64,000 nucleotides of DNA from NCBI GenBank assembly GCA_964353175.1, contig CAYGUX010000001.1:124001-188000 (forward strand), written 5' to 3'. Shown one piece after another: positions 34,672 to 44,846 of the stretch; position 1 is the first letter of the stretch, and each line of letters opens with the position of its first letter. Origin of the DNA: JAIYCX01 sp964353175. Its GTDB lineage: Bacteria; Bdellovibrionota_C; UBA2361; SZUA-149; DAOLCO01. A program made the translations under genes and the position numbers. The notes under the pieces are model-generated. The model was given only the letters and a program-made list of their open reading frames with translations, made no database searches and was not told where the DNA came from.

Positions 34672-35997
34672 ATGCACTCACATATTACACCTGTAAGAAT
34701 TCAAAAACACATTGACAGCTTATCCCAAATTGGAAACTTAGGACCAAAGTTTGAAGATGGATTCACAAGGGCTTCTTGGTCAAAGGAAGAGACCTTGGCT
34801 ATGGAGTATATCTCAAATGTTGCTAAGCAAAGTGGCTTCACTTCCCATTACGATGAAATAGGAAATATTTACTTATCTTATGGCTGTGATGAATCCAAGG
34901 AAGTCATTCAAATCGGCTCTCATTTAGATACAGTCGTTAAAGGTGGGCTATATGATGGAGCGACAGGAATCATTGCTGGCCTTGAAGCTTTTATTGAAGT
35001 TTCCCAATCAAGCACACCCTTAAAACGCGGTCTACAACTAGTAGTTTGGAGAGGTGAGGAATCTGGTACATTTGGAGTTGTCTTTAAAGGAAGTAAAGCT
35101 GCCTTTGGACTTCTTCCAGCATCCGCATTGGAATCAAAGTTTGGAGGTCTTACCTTAGAAGAAGCAATCACCGCAGAAGGATTTAATCCCGAGATCATAA
35201 GAAGTGGTAAAAAAACTCTCGATCAGAACAACATCGACAAAATGTCCGCGCACTTAGAACTACATATCGAACAAGCAAGCAAACTTGAACTTGAGGGAGA
35301 CGATATTGGTATCGCAACTAGTATTCGCGGGACACATAACTACAGAATTTCCATTAAAGGTCAGGCTTCTCACTCAGGCGCAACACCTATGGGAGTCACT
35401 TATAGAAAAGATGCAAACCTCGCAATGGCCTATATGCAGGTAGCACTCGATAAGCAAGGCATAAAAGAACTTGAACAAGGCAAAGACTTAGTTCAGACAG
35501 TTGGTGTCATCAATAGCAACAAAACTTACAATCAAAGTCACCTAGAAGTATATGACACAGGACCAACTACTATCTGCGCTTACTCCTATTTTTACTTCAA
35601 TCTCAGAAGCAACGACGAGGAATTCCTCAACACCTATTCAGAAAAGTGCCTTTCCATTATTAGCAATGTGGCTAACGACTTCAAAGTAAATGTGGAAATA
35701 GAAAAAATCAGTAGCTCTGACCCACTAAAAGAAATGGACGCCTACCTACAAGATATAGCTGAGGAAGAGACCAAAAAAATTGGATACAAAGTACAACGAC
35801 TAGCAAGCGGAGCAGGTCACGACGTACAGATTGTAGCTCAGCAAAAGAAGACCAATGGAGATTCCATACCTGCTCTACTTATTTTTATACCCTGTAGAGA
35901 TGGTTTAAGTCATAACCCACTTGAATTTGCAACGACTGAAGCCATCACCAAAGGAGCAAAAGTACTAGCTAATGTGGTGAGGAGATTGGCAATATAG
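34672..35997 (+). CDS. M20-family carbamoylase / allantoate amidohydrolase
   Basis: The 441-residue metallohydrolase belongs to the hydantoinase/carbamoylase (AllC) branch of M20. Metal-site motifs are IGSHLDTVVKGG, YDGATG, WRGEES, LELHIEQ and a final GLSHNP with histidine. GHDVQ is also present. Such enzymes hydrolyse N-carbamoyl-amino acids or allantoate and release ammonia. The substrate cannot be told from sequence. It converges with and overlaps the YeiH gene by 29 nt, and follows the REP-like element. Confidence 0.88.
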   Translation: MHSHITPVRIQKHIDSLSQIGNLGPKFEDGFTRASWSKEETLAMEYISNVAKQSGFTSHYDEIGNIYLSYGCDESKEVIQIGSHLDTVVKGGLYDGATGIIAGLEAFIEVSQSSTPLKRGLQLVVWRGEESGTFGVVFKGSKAAFGLLPASALESKFGGLTLEEAITAEGFNPEIIRSGKKTLDQNNIDKMSAHLELHIEQASKLELEGDDIGIATSIRGTHNYRISIKGQASHSGATPMGVTYRKDANLAMAYMQVALDKQGIKELEQGKDLVQTVGVINSNKTYNQSHLEVYDTGPTTICAYSYFYFNLRSNDEEFLNTYSEKCLSIISNVANDFKVNVEIEKISSSDPLKEMDAYLQDIAEEETKKIGYKVQRLASGAGHDVQIVAQQKKTNGDSIPALLIFIPCRDGLSHNPLEFATTEAITKGAKVLANVVRRLAI

Positions 35998-36901
35998 CTA
36001 CAAATGAAAGCGAGCTAATAAATAACCAGAGCAAAACCCCTTGAATAAGTGGTTTTAGGCCAACAGCCTTGATCGCATCTAGTGACAAACCAGCTCCTAT
36101 TAAAAATAAAGTTAGCGTCAACCCCTTCTTAGAAAATGAAACGATAAAACTATATTGATCTACATAAGATGGAACAAAAGTACTAATACACATAGCTAAA
36201 ACATATAGACCAATAAAACAGGGGAATACTATCTTACGACTCTCCCCCTTAAACTTAAAAGCAGTAAATAAGGATAGAGGGATAATCCACAAAGCCCGCT
36301 CTAACTTAATCGTAGTCGCTATTTTTAAAGCTTCTGCGCTATACTTAGAAGCAGCTCCTACAACTGAGCTAGTATCGTGGATAGCAATCGCACTCCATAC
36401 TCCAAACTGATAATCAGTCATGGAAAAATAGCGTCCGATGCTAGGGAAAACAAACAGTGCTACGGAATTGAGAATAAATATAGTTCCTAAAGCAATACTC
36501 ATTTGTTTCTCATTTGATTTAACTATCGGTCCAACTGCAGCTATCGCACTTCCTCCGCAAATAGCTGTTCCACTAGTAATCAAATAAGAGATTGTTTTAT
36601 CAACTCCTAAGAGTTTGCCTAGATAGATACCTAAGAACATGGTGGCGAAAATAGATATAAGCGTAAATATCAAGCCATCCTTTCCAGCCTCCATCGCGTG
36701 AAAAAGGTTCATCCCAAACCCAAGCCCCACCACTGAGGATTTAAGCAGAAGGTTGGTCGCCCCTTTATTAAAATGTAAATACGGATGCCCACTCGTCTGA
36801 GCTAGAACAAAACCTAAGAGTAAAGCAATTGGTGGATCAACCCATGGAGTTAGGCAAAGAATCAAACATATAAAAAAGATACTCTTGGGGATGCTATTCA
36901 T
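35969..36901 (-). CDS. YeiH-family putative sulfate exporter
   Basis: The 310-residue protein has about ten hydrophobic segments and the UPF0324/YeiH pattern, including GTAICGGSAIAAVGP, SVALFVFPSIGR and AIHDTSSVVGAA. The family is annotated as a putative sulfate or sulfonate exporter; direct evidence is limited. It is the last gene of a nadE-SpmAB-YeiH operon, 12 bp after the SpmAB gene. Its 3' end overlaps the convergent M20 gene. Confidence 0.85.
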   Translation of the reverse strand: MNSIPKSIFFICLILCLTPWVDPPIALLLGFVLAQTSGHPYLHFNKGATNLLLKSSVVGLGFGMNLFHAMEAGKDGLIFTLISIFATMFLGIYLGKLLGVDKTISYLITSGTAICGGSAIAAVGPIVKSNEKQMSIALGTIFILNSVALFVFPSIGRYFSMTDYQFGVWSAIAIHDTSSVVGAASKYSAEALKIATTIKLERALWIIPLSLFTAFKFKGESRKIVFPCFIGLYVLAMCISTFVPSYVDQYSFIVSFSKKGLTLTLFLIGAGLSLDAIKAVGLKPLIQGVLLWLFISSLSFVAILPISSPH

Positions 36902-36913
36902 AAGGTGCTCTTA

Positions 36914-38191
36914 CTAATTCAAACCCCACCACCACTGACTCAACAATCCACTAGCGACTAAACCCGAGAGATCTGCGACGATTCCCGCTAAAACTGCATA
37001 CCTTACCTTAGTAATTCCAACGGCTCCAAAATATACTGCTAGTACATAAAAAGTAGTCTCCGTACTTCCCATCATCACAGAAGAAACAAAAGATTGATAG
37101 GAATCTGGATTAGAGATAACAATCTCACCCATTAGGGCAAAGGCACCTGTACCGGATAGTGGCCTTAGAAGGGCCATAGGCACGGCCTCTGCGGGTATTC
37201 CAAAAAGGGAACTAAAAGGTTCTACATAATATGACAAAAAATAGAACATCCCACTAGCCTTACACATTCCTATTGCCACTAGAACCATTACTAAAAAAGG
37301 GATTATAGTCACGGCCAACTTAAACCCTTCCTTCGCTCCCTCCACAGCCGTTTCATATACAGGGACTCTTTTATAGACACCGAATAGAACAATCAAAAAT
37401 ATTAAGGCAGGCAATAACCAAAATTTAAAGAACTGATCTATAAAAAACACTGAGATGCTCTCCGATCGCTGAAGAGAGCTTACAATAGAAAATATAAATG
37501 CTCCCAATAGAAGCCAAACTCCCGCCTTTGTAAAAAGGCCCGCCCAATAGGTACTCTCCTTATTTAGCTCCGGCATCTCAACACCCATCTTATAATCCCC
37601 GACCTCTGAAACGAGATCGCTTGAGAACTGCCGACATATTACACATGTCAGAATACCTGCTGTAGTAGAGATACAAGTAGCAATCAGAGAAGGTATCCAA
37701 ATACCCACGGGGTCCATACAACCTGCCGCACTCCTTACTCCAATTACCCCTAGAGGTAGAATCGCTACACCAGAAGTATTAATTGCTAAAAACATACACA
37801 TTGCGTGAGTAGCTTCACCAGTATTTAAACTTAAAGTCTTTAAGGACTCCATAGCCTTAATGCCAAAGGGAGTCGCGGCATTTCCTAATCCTAAAACATT
37901 AGTAGATATATTCATAACGATTGCCCCAAAAGCAGGGTGTCCTTTTGGGATCTCAGGGAATAGTTTTTTAAGTACTGGTGAAATCAAACTACCTATAAAC
38001 TCAACACCCCCACCCCTCTCTAAAACTTTCATCAGTCCTAACCAAAAAGACATTACACCGATCAGACCAATCGCCAAAGTTACAGCGTCTTTCGCTGATT
38101 GAAGACTTGAAGTGGAGACCTCCGACATTGTCCCCGTAAAAGAAGCATAAAGGATACTAAGTAGGAAAAGAGCTGAAATAACTATATTCAT
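36914..38191 (-). CDS. Fused SpmA-SpmB (nucleoside recognition) membrane protein
   Basis: The 425-residue protein joins two nucleoside-recognition-type membrane domains. The first (about 1-185) has GVMSFWLGLMKVLERGG and the LGLGNAATPFG signature of SpmA. The second (about 225-420) has the SpmB-like FKLAVTIIPFLVMVLVAIGM and RPLSGTGAF. In spore formers SpmA and SpmB act in spore core dehydration, but the fused form occurs in many non-sporulating bacteria with no known role. I start at the ATG three bases after nadE rather than the longer frame inside nadE. Confidence 0.82.
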   Translation of the reverse strand: MNIVISALFLLSILYASFTGTMSEVSTSSLQSAKDAVTLAIGLIGVMSFWLGLMKVLERGGGVEFIGSLISPVLKKLFPEIPKGHPAFGAIVMNISTNVLGLGNAATPFGIKAMESLKTLSLNTGEATHAMCMFLAINTSGVAILPLGVIGVRSAAGCMDPVGIWIPSLIATCISTTAGILTCVICRQFSSDLVSEVGDYKMGVEMPELNKESTYWAGLFTKAGVWLLLGAFIFSIVSSLQRSESISVFFIDQFFKFWLLPALIFLIVLFGVYKRVPVYETAVEGAKEGFKLAVTIIPFLVMVLVAIGMCKASGMFYFLSYYVEPFSSLFGIPAEAVPMALLRPLSGTGAFALMGEIVISNPDSYQSFVSSVMMGSTETTFYVLAVYFGAVGITKVRYAVLAGIVADLSGLVASGLLSQWWWGLN

Positions 38192-38193
38192 AT

Positions 38194-40107
38194 TTAACTT
38201 AAAGGGGCTGACAATATAGGATAGCGACACCAAGTCTTAGGATCAAGGTTTTCCTCATCAAGATGAAAGCTTGGCGCATACCTTTCTCTTTTCCACTGAT
38301 TTCTCGTCCAAAGCCTAAGGAACTTAGCCACCATTAGTTTAGCCGATTCAGGTTCCAACTTAAATTCAGAAATTATAGATTTAATAATCAGCTCTTCTGA
38401 AAATCGATCTAATAAAAATCTTTTTTCTATAAAATCTAAAATCTCATACGGCATCAAATCAGCCTCATCAGTTTGCGTAAACTCCCTAGGCCTAAGCTCT
38501 GCCGTGGGTTTATTAGATAGCACAAACTGTAAAGCAGAGAAATTTCCAAAACAATGGCTCTCTGCATTAGATAACCACCTTAACCATTTCAATAGAAACG
38601 TTTTATTGATGCCCCCAATCGGACTAATCCCTCCGCATGTATCACCATCCATAGTTGTATAACCAACCGCCGCTTCGGATCTATTACTAGTTGAAAGCAA
38701 TAGGCCATTTGATAGATTAGCTAAGAACCATACAAGTGGGCCACGAGATCGTGCTTGAATATTTTGAAGTGGAATGTCATTCTCTTGCCAGCTAAGTTTT
38801 TGATATGTATTTTCTATCTTTTCGGTATAAGAAGAAACTAAATCATCTATCTGATAACTTAAAAAATTGGCTCCGATCTCTTCGGCTAAGGCCTTGGACG
38901 CTTCAAATGTCTTCTTCGAACTATTCTCTGTACCCAAGTAAGCACATATCAAAGCCTTATTAAAATCTATACTATTCAAACTATCTTGCCCCAAAACATT
39001 CCGCACATACTCCCCTCCTCTTTCCTTACTAGCTAAAGTAAGAGCAAGATAAGATAAAATCGCACAGGCTGAGGAATCGGCCCCACCACTTAAAGAAATT
39101 ACAAACGCCTGATGGCCAGACTTTCTTAAATAATCAAATAGAGCCAAGCTCACAGCTAATGTGAACTCCTCTTCTTTTGATTTATCAAGAATTTTTCCAC
39201 CCTGAATAGGGGCAGGAGCAATTGTCTTTTTTAAATTTTCAATTTTACAAACCTGATATAGATTTTGTTCTGTGGTGGACACATTGTCAGGTCTCCTATC
39301 AATAGCCTTAAGATCAACGACTGCACTTACTAATTCATAAGACTTAAATGAAAATCGTTCAGTTACCGCAAGTACATTACTACCTTCTGCAATAAAACTC
39401 CCGCCATCATATATTAAACGACCTGCTTCATTCCCTTGATGATTAGAATACACATAAACTAAATCTTCTATGAGTTCGCCTCCCTTAACAGACAAAGCAA
39501 GTCGATCCTTGGTCTTACCAAATGAAAAATGACTTGCGCTTAGATTAAGAACTAAACTCACTCCTTGACTAGCAAACTCCCTTAGGGGTCGATCCTTAAC
39601 CCAAGCATCCTCACATACCTCGACACCAAAACGCATATCACCAATGTCAAAAAGAAGTTTCCCAAAAGGTATTTGATTCCCAAAAACTTCAATCTTCTCT
39701 TGCAATCCCTGTTCACCTCTCCAAGGCTTAAACCATCGTGACTCATAATACACACCTGAATTGGCCAAAAACTGCTTAGGGACAATACCAATAATTTTCT
39801 TATTAGAAACTACGACCGCACAATTATATCTTGCTCCATGATAAGATAGAGGACAGCCCAATATACAAGTTATGTTCTCTGTGAATTCCGCTATGGAAAT
39901 TAAAGTTTCCTTAGCCTTCTCTAAAACCCAATCAGCAAAAAACATATCCTCACAACCATAGCCACTGATGCAAAGCTCCGGGAAACAAAGAATATCTACT
40001 CCTGATTTTTTGGCTGTAGAGAGTACTTCTGTAATAATCTGACTATTTCCATCCCAGTCTAAGGGTGTGAGATTTAAAGAACTTGTAGCGATATGAAACT
40101 TTGACAT
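38194..40107 (-). CDS. nadE: Glutamine-dependent NAD+ synthetase
   Basis: NadE amidates nicotinic acid adenine dinucleotide in the last step of NAD biosynthesis. The 637-residue protein has an N-terminal glutaminase (CN-hydrolase) domain with Glu in CFPELCISGYG, a lysine in GIVPKQFL and the nucleophile Cys in VEVCEDAW. The C-terminal synthetase has the PP-loop SLSGGADSSA and STSNRSEAAVGYTT. It heads a minus-strand operon with the SpmAB and YeiH genes and is divergent from acsA. Confidence 0.95.
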   Translation of the reverse strand: MSKFHIATSSLNLTPLDWDGNSQIITEVLSTAKKSGVDILCFPELCISGYGCEDMFFADWVLEKAKETLISIAEFTENITCILGCPLSYHGARYNCAVVVSNKKIIGIVPKQFLANSGVYYESRWFKPWRGEQGLQEKIEVFGNQIPFGKLLFDIGDMRFGVEVCEDAWVKDRPLREFASQGVSLVLNLSASHFSFGKTKDRLALSVKGGELIEDLVYVYSNHQGNEAGRLIYDGGSFIAEGSNVLAVTERFSFKSYELVSAVVDLKAIDRRPDNVSTTEQNLYQVCKIENLKKTIAPAPIQGGKILDKSKEEEFTLAVSLALFDYLRKSGHQAFVISLSGGADSSACAILSYLALTLASKERGGEYVRNVLGQDSLNSIDFNKALICAYLGTENSSKKTFEASKALAEEIGANFLSYQIDDLVSSYTEKIENTYQKLSWQENDIPLQNIQARSRGPLVWFLANLSNGLLLSTSNRSEAAVGYTTMDGDTCGGISPIGGINKTFLLKWLRWLSNAESHCFGNFSALQFVLSNKPTAELRPREFTQTDEADLMPYEILDFIEKRFLLDRFSEELIIKSIISEFKLEPESAKLMVAKFLRLWTRNQWKRERYAPSFHLDEENLDPKTWCRYPILSAPLS

Positions 40108-40176
40108 TAAAAAAACACTTTATCTAGGGATGATTATCAGACACAATAGTTTATCATTTAAAAATATTGGATTCTT

Positions 40177-42135
40177 ATGGACTACAAAAAAATAAAGCCT
40201 CCTACTAATTTTACTGAGAAAGCAAACATAAACTCTCTTGAAAGTTATCAAAGTCTATACAAACAGTCCATAGAAGAGCCTGATTCATTCTGGGCCGAAC
40301 AAGCGAAAGAACATCTTAGCTGGTTTTCCACCTGGGACCAAGTATCTGACAACAAATGGTCAACCATTGGAGAGAAAGAAGAGCCTTATATAAGCTATTT
40401 TAAAGGCGCGACTATTAATGCTAGCTACAATTGCATTGATAGACACTTAGAATCTAGAGCCAACAAAACAGCTATAAAATGGATCGGCGAAGATAATAGC
40501 GTCAGAGAAATCACCTTTCAAGACCTACATGATGAAGTTTGTAAACTTTCAATTGTGTTTAAAAACTTAGGGCTAGTTAGAGGCGATAGAGTAAGCATCT
40601 ACCTACCAATGATCCCTGAGATGGCTATCTCTATTCTCGCATGCGCTAGACTAGGTTTGGTTCATTCGGTTGTATTTTCGGCTTTTAGCGCAGATGCTCT
40701 AAAAAGCAGAATAGAAGACTGTGAATCTAAACTTGTAATAACTGCAAACACAAGCAAGCACGCGGGTAAGATATCAAATCTGAAAGAGAAGGTAGATCAA
40801 GCAATCGAAGGTTCAAAGACCGTAACGAATATCCTCATAATCGAAAGAGACCAAAGCAACTACAATAAGGTAGAAGGTAGAGATGTTGTCTATCAAGAGG
40901 AAATGTCTAGAGTCAGTGAGACAAACCTAGAACCCGCAAAACTTGATGCAGAACACCCTCTATTTATTCTATATACATCCGGTAGCACAGGAAAACCAAA
41001 AGGTGTTTTACATACAACTGGTGGATACCTACTTTATACTACTATGACTGCAAAATATATCTTCGATCTTAAAGAAGATGATATATTTTGGTGTACCGCA
41101 GATGTAGGATGGATTACAGGCCATAGCTATTTAATCTATGGACCATTATCGAATGGCGCTACTTGCATAATGTATGAAGGGACTCCGACCTACCCCCACC
41201 AAGGTAGATTTTGGGAGATCATTCAGGAACATAAAGTAAGTATTTTCTATACCGCGCCCACTGCTATTAGGGCATTAATGAAGCTAGGAGATGGTATTCC
41301 TAACTCATACGATTTAAAATCATTGAGACTCATTGGCACAGTTGGTGAACCCATCAATCCAGAAGCTTGGATTTGGTATTATAAGAATATAGGTAAAGAA
41401 AGTTGTCCCGTGATTGACACCTGGTGGCAAACTGAAACAGGCGGGATCATGCTAACCACCTTCCCTGGAGTTCATGATATGAAACCAGGTTCAGCGGGGT
41501 TCCCATTTTTTGGAATTCAGCCAGAGATTCTCTCTAACAAGGATAATGAGGGTAATGATAAATCAAGAGGTTCCTTAGTAATTAAAAAACCTTGGCCCGG
41601 AATTATAAGAGGAGTATTTGGTGACAAGAAAAACACTCTCATTAAAAATGTTTATTTCAGTGCTTACCCGGACAAATACTATACGGCCGATGGCGCTCGA
41701 ATTGACGAAGATGGGCACTACTGGTTACTAGGTAGAATAGATGATGTTATAAATGTTTCAGGTCACAGACTATCCACTGCCGAAATTGAAAGTGCCCTAG
41801 TCTCTCATCCTAGCGTAGCGGAAGCAGCCGTAGTGGGAATACCACACGAAATAAAAGGGCAAGGAATCTATTGTTATGTGACTCTAAAGGACTCCGTTAC
41901 ACCAGATGAATCATTAACTGAGAAACTCATAACTCATGTTAGGGCAGAGATTAGCCCCATTGCTACCCCAGACCATATTCAACTCACAGAACATTTGCCA
42001 AAAACTAGATCTGGCAAGATTATGAGAAGAATACTCAGGAAAATTGCTGAGGGCGACTCTTCTTCTTTAGGCGATATATCAACCTTAGCCGACCCAAGTG
42101 TGGTTGCTAAGCTCATTGAGAACGGACCTAAATAA
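40177..42135 (+). CDS. acsA: Acetyl-CoA synthetase (AMP-forming)
   Basis: This enzyme converts acetate, ATP and CoA to acetyl-CoA via acetyl-AMP. The 652-residue length is typical. Key motifs are TSGSTGKPKG (P-loop-like A3), WWQTETGG (A5), the hinge YWLLGRIDDVINVSGHRL and the C-terminal TRSGKIMRRILRK with the acetylation-regulated lysine. It stands alone, divergent from nadE. Confidence 0.95.
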   Translation: MDYKKIKPPTNFTEKANINSLESYQSLYKQSIEEPDSFWAEQAKEHLSWFSTWDQVSDNKWSTIGEKEEPYISYFKGATINASYNCIDRHLESRANKTAIKWIGEDNSVREITFQDLHDEVCKLSIVFKNLGLVRGDRVSIYLPMIPEMAISILACARLGLVHSVVFSAFSADALKSRIEDCESKLVITANTSKHAGKISNLKEKVDQAIEGSKTVTNILIIERDQSNYNKVEGRDVVYQEEMSRVSETNLEPAKLDAEHPLFILYTSGSTGKPKGVLHTTGGYLLYTTMTAKYIFDLKEDDIFWCTADVGWITGHSYLIYGPLSNGATCIMYEGTPTYPHQGRFWEIIQEHKVSIFYTAPTAIRALMKLGDGIPNSYDLKSLRLIGTVGEPINPEAWIWYYKNIGKESCPVIDTWWQTETGGIMLTTFPGVHDMKPGSAGFPFFGIQPEILSNKDNEGNDKSRGSLVIKKPWPGIIRGVFGDKKNTLIKNVYFSAYPDKYYTADGARIDEDGHYWLLGRIDDVINVSGHRLSTAEIESALVSHPSVAEAAVVGIPHEIKGQGIYCYVTLKDSVTPDESLTEKLITHVRAEISPIATPDHIQLTEHLPKTRSGKIMRRILRKIAEGDSSSLGDISTLADPSVVAKLIENGPK

Positions 42136-42184
42136 GCCCTCTTCTACTGAGAAATCGCTTTAATTAAAGAATATTACGCAACCA

Positions 42185-42228
42185 CTCGTTATATAGGTAG
42201 GAACACGTCCTACTAATACAAGAACGAG
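42185..42228 (+). promoter_or_regulatory. Nested hairpin in herA leader
   Basis: Inner stem GTAGGA (42197-42202) pairs with TCCTAC (42208-42213). An outer stem CTCGTT (42185-42190) pairs with AACGAG (42223-42228), which ends two bases before the herA ATG and would cover any ribosome-binding site. Pairing is seen; function is inferred. Confidence 0.45.
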
Positions 42229-42230
42229 CT

Positions 42231-43907
42231 ATGGAAAATTCACACCTACACAATGAAACTGAGAGTCCAGAGAAGAAACAACCTCAGTACCAAACTACTT
42301 TCTTTGCAACAGTAACAAATATTGGTGGCCCTCTATTGTACTTCAGAGTCGATGAAGAAAGATTCGAACTCGCAAAATCGACAGAAGTTGGAAGTTACGT
42401 CTTAATTAAGCACAGAGACCTTGCACTCTTGGGACAAATTTCAAGAATGTCAACTCGAGATGGCTCGAAGGAACACGACGGAATACTCGAATTGCTTGCA
42501 ACGATTGACTTAACGCAGTGTAGCCTCGTGCCAGGGATCGCTAGACTTCCAAGTGTAGATGCTCCGATATATATCGCTTCAGAGGATCTAATCCAAGAAC
42601 TTTTCTCACCTAACTCTACGGATAATTTTCCTGAAATTTCCCTTGGCAATCTAGGATCCGCAAATGGGCCAAAAGTCGCCCTTTCCCCTGATATGCTTTT
42701 CTCAAGGCACTGCGCAGTACTTGGAAGTACCGGTGGTGGTAAAAGTAATACGGTAACAAAAATTCTTGAAGAGTGTTTGAAATATAAATCTAAAATGATT
42801 TTGATCGATGCAACAGGGGAATACAAATCTTTCCAAGGTAAGCACGTAAAACATGTTCACGTAGGCAAACCTAGCAAAGCCAATTCCGAGGCTGACAACT
42901 CCCTAGAGGTAGCAGTACCCTACTACCACTTAACGGAATCAGATCTCATGGGGATGTTCAAACCGAGCGGACAGGCTCAAGCACCTAAGCTTAGAGCGGC
43001 AATGAAAAGCTTAAAGTTGGGGATACTTTCACCTAGCCTACAGCTAGATGGGTACGTAATAAAAGCAGATAAAGATAAGCGATTCCATGATGCCGAATTC
43101 CAAAGACACTCAATAGCCTTAAACAATCCACTTGCAATCTTTGATATCACTAAACTCCCTCAGCAAATTGAAAATGAGTGCGTTAAACAAACAAGAAGCG
43201 CTACCGAACCATACTTCTGGGGCGCAACCAATGCCATCGAACAAGCATACTGTACTTCACTAATTGTAAGAACTTCCGACATCATTAACTCCCCCGAGTT
43301 ATCATGCATTTTCAATCCAGCGAAACTTCCATCACTACTTGATGAAATCAATGAATTCATCTCAGAAGATCACACAAGACTCCTAAGAATATCTTTGGAA
43401 TCTCTTCCATTCGTTTTCAACACTAGAGAACTTGTCTGTAACGCCATCGGAAGACAGATTTTACACCTTGCTAGAGAAGGGAGCTTTAAGGAAGTCCCGA
43501 TCTGCCTATTCGTCGATGAAGCCCATCACTTCTTGAAAGAGCATTTAGAAGATGACCCGAATCTTCCAAGCATTGATTCAATGGCGCTAATCGCAAAAGA
43601 AGGAAGGAAATATGGAGTTGGTCTATGTCTTGCGACTCAAAGACCAAGAGATATTCCTGAAAGTATTCTCAGTCAAATGGGCACATACTTAATTCACCGT
43701 ATATCAAACCCTTCAGATAGAAAGATTATTGAGACTGCCTCTGGGACATGCGAACAGGGTACGCTAGAGATCCTCCCGACTCTAAGGCCGGGGAAATGCG
43801 TCATACTTGGTAATGCTGTGCCCTTTCCTCTATTAGTACAAATAAAACGACCGGACACTCCGCCGTTTTCAGAGTCTCCTAGCTTCGTTGATCACTGGAG
43901 ACTATAG
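42231..43907 (+). CDS. herA: HerA-like DUF87 ATPase
   Basis: The 558-residue protein combines an N-terminal HAS-barrel-like domain (about 20-120) with a DUF87/FtsK-HerA ATPase. Walker A is GSTGGGKSN at about 165, followed by ILIDATGEY. Walker B is LFVDEAHHF, and QRPRDIPESILSQ is the HerA sensor segment. HerA hexamers act in end resection with NurA or in antiviral modules with Sir2 or DUF4297 partners. Neither partner is adjacent here: acsA lies upstream and a YitT gene downstream. Confidence 0.85.
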   Translation: MENSHLHNETESPEKKQPQYQTTFFATVTNIGGPLLYFRVDEERFELAKSTEVGSYVLIKHRDLALLGQISRMSTRDGSKEHDGILELLATIDLTQCSLVPGIARLPSVDAPIYIASEDLIQELFSPNSTDNFPEISLGNLGSANGPKVALSPDMLFSRHCAVLGSTGGGKSNTVTKILEECLKYKSKMILIDATGEYKSFQGKHVKHVHVGKPSKANSEADNSLEVAVPYYHLTESDLMGMFKPSGQAQAPKLRAAMKSLKLGILSPSLQLDGYVIKADKDKRFHDAEFQRHSIALNNPLAIFDITKLPQQIENECVKQTRSATEPYFWGATNAIEQAYCTSLIVRTSDIINSPELSCIFNPAKLPSLLDEINEFISEDHTRLLRISLESLPFVFNTRELVCNAIGRQILHLAREGSFKEVPICLFVDEAHHFLKEHLEDDPNLPSIDSMALIAKEGRKYGVGLCLATQRPRDIPESILSQMGTYLIHRISNPSDRKIIETASGTCEQGTLEILPTLRPGKCVILGNAVPFPLLVQIKRPDTPPFSESPSFVDHWRL

Positions 43908-43926
43908 CAAGTAGCTAAACTAATTA

Positions 43927-43964
43927 AGATTGCGTATGTTATAAAAATATTTCATACGCAATCT
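43927..43964. terminator. Perfect 12-bp hairpin between herA and yitT
   Basis: AGATTGCGTATG (43927-43938) pairs perfectly with CATACGCAATCT (43953-43964), and TAATT/AATTA can extend it by five pairs with one bulge. It ends about seven bases before the downstream ATG, which has no ribosome-binding site. It may act as terminator, operator or translational block. Confidence 0.5.
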
Positions 43965-43971
43965 CAATTAG

Positions 43972-44811
43972 ATGATTAAAGAACTAAAGAACCTAACTCT
44001 TATCGCCATAGGCATACTGCTATCAAGCACCGGTCTGCACGGATTTCTGCTTTCAAGTAACTTCATTGATGGTGGCGTTACAGGCGTTTCGATGTTGCTC
44101 TCAAAAATAACTGGCCAACCACTCTGGATATGGCTACCAATAACTAATCTACCCTTTCTACTCCTAGGACTTAAAACTCTGGGGAAGTCATTCTGCTTAA
44201 GAAGTGTGCTCGCTATTGCCGGTCTCTCAACTACTCTTGCATTCGTCCATTTCCCGGACTTCACTTCTGATAGCTTACTTACAGCCATTTTTGGTGGATT
44301 CTTTATTGGCGCTGGCATTGGGCTAACAATACGAGGCCAAGCTGTTCTTGATGGAACTGAAATAGCAGCACTCTTACTCAGCAAAAGAAGTAGCTTATTT
44401 AAAGTAGGCGACCTAATTTTAATATTTAATATAATCCTATTTTTAAGCGCTATTAAAGTACTAGGCACAGAACCTGCGCTATACTCTATTATTGCCTATA
44501 TATCAGCTGCTAAGACCTTGGATTTCGTACTCTATGGACTTGAAGCATACACATCAATATCTATTATCTCGCCTAAGAATACCGAAATTAAGTCGAAACT
44601 AACCGAAACCCTAGAAAGGGGAGTAACCATATATCAAGGACTAGGTGGCCTTAGTGGTGCAAAACAAGAGATTCTACTATGCGTAGTAACCAGACTAGAG
44701 ATAGGGCAAGTTAAAGAAATAATTAATTCAGTTGATCCTAATGCATTCGTAACCCTAACTGCTCTTGCTGATGTGCAGGGTGGGAGAGTCAAACGAAAAA
44801 GCTTTCACTAA
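43972..44811 (+). CDS. YitT-family membrane protein
   Basis: The 279-residue protein has five or six hydrophobic segments (DUF161) and a cytoplasmic DUF2179-like C-terminal domain (about 195-275, ending ALADVQGGRVKRK). Motifs such as SSNFIDGGVTGVSMLLSK and GIGLTIRGQAVLDGTEIA fit YitT proteins, whose function is unknown, possibly as transporters. No ribosome-binding site is apparent. A strong hairpin lies directly upstream. Confidence 0.85.
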   Translation: MIKELKNLTLIAIGILLSSTGLHGFLLSSNFIDGGVTGVSMLLSKITGQPLWIWLPITNLPFLLLGLKTLGKSFCLRSVLAIAGLSTTLAFVHFPDFTSDSLLTAIFGGFFIGAGIGLTIRGQAVLDGTEIAALLLSKRSSLFKVGDLILIFNIILFLSAIKVLGTEPALYSIIAYISAAKTLDFVLYGLEAYTSISIISPKNTEIKSKLTETLERGVTIYQGLGGLSGAKQEILLCVVTRLEIGQVKEIINSVDPNAFVTLTALADVQGGRVKRKSFH

Positions 44812-44846
44812 AAAAGCACTCAGCACAGACTACTTAAAAGCTCAAA

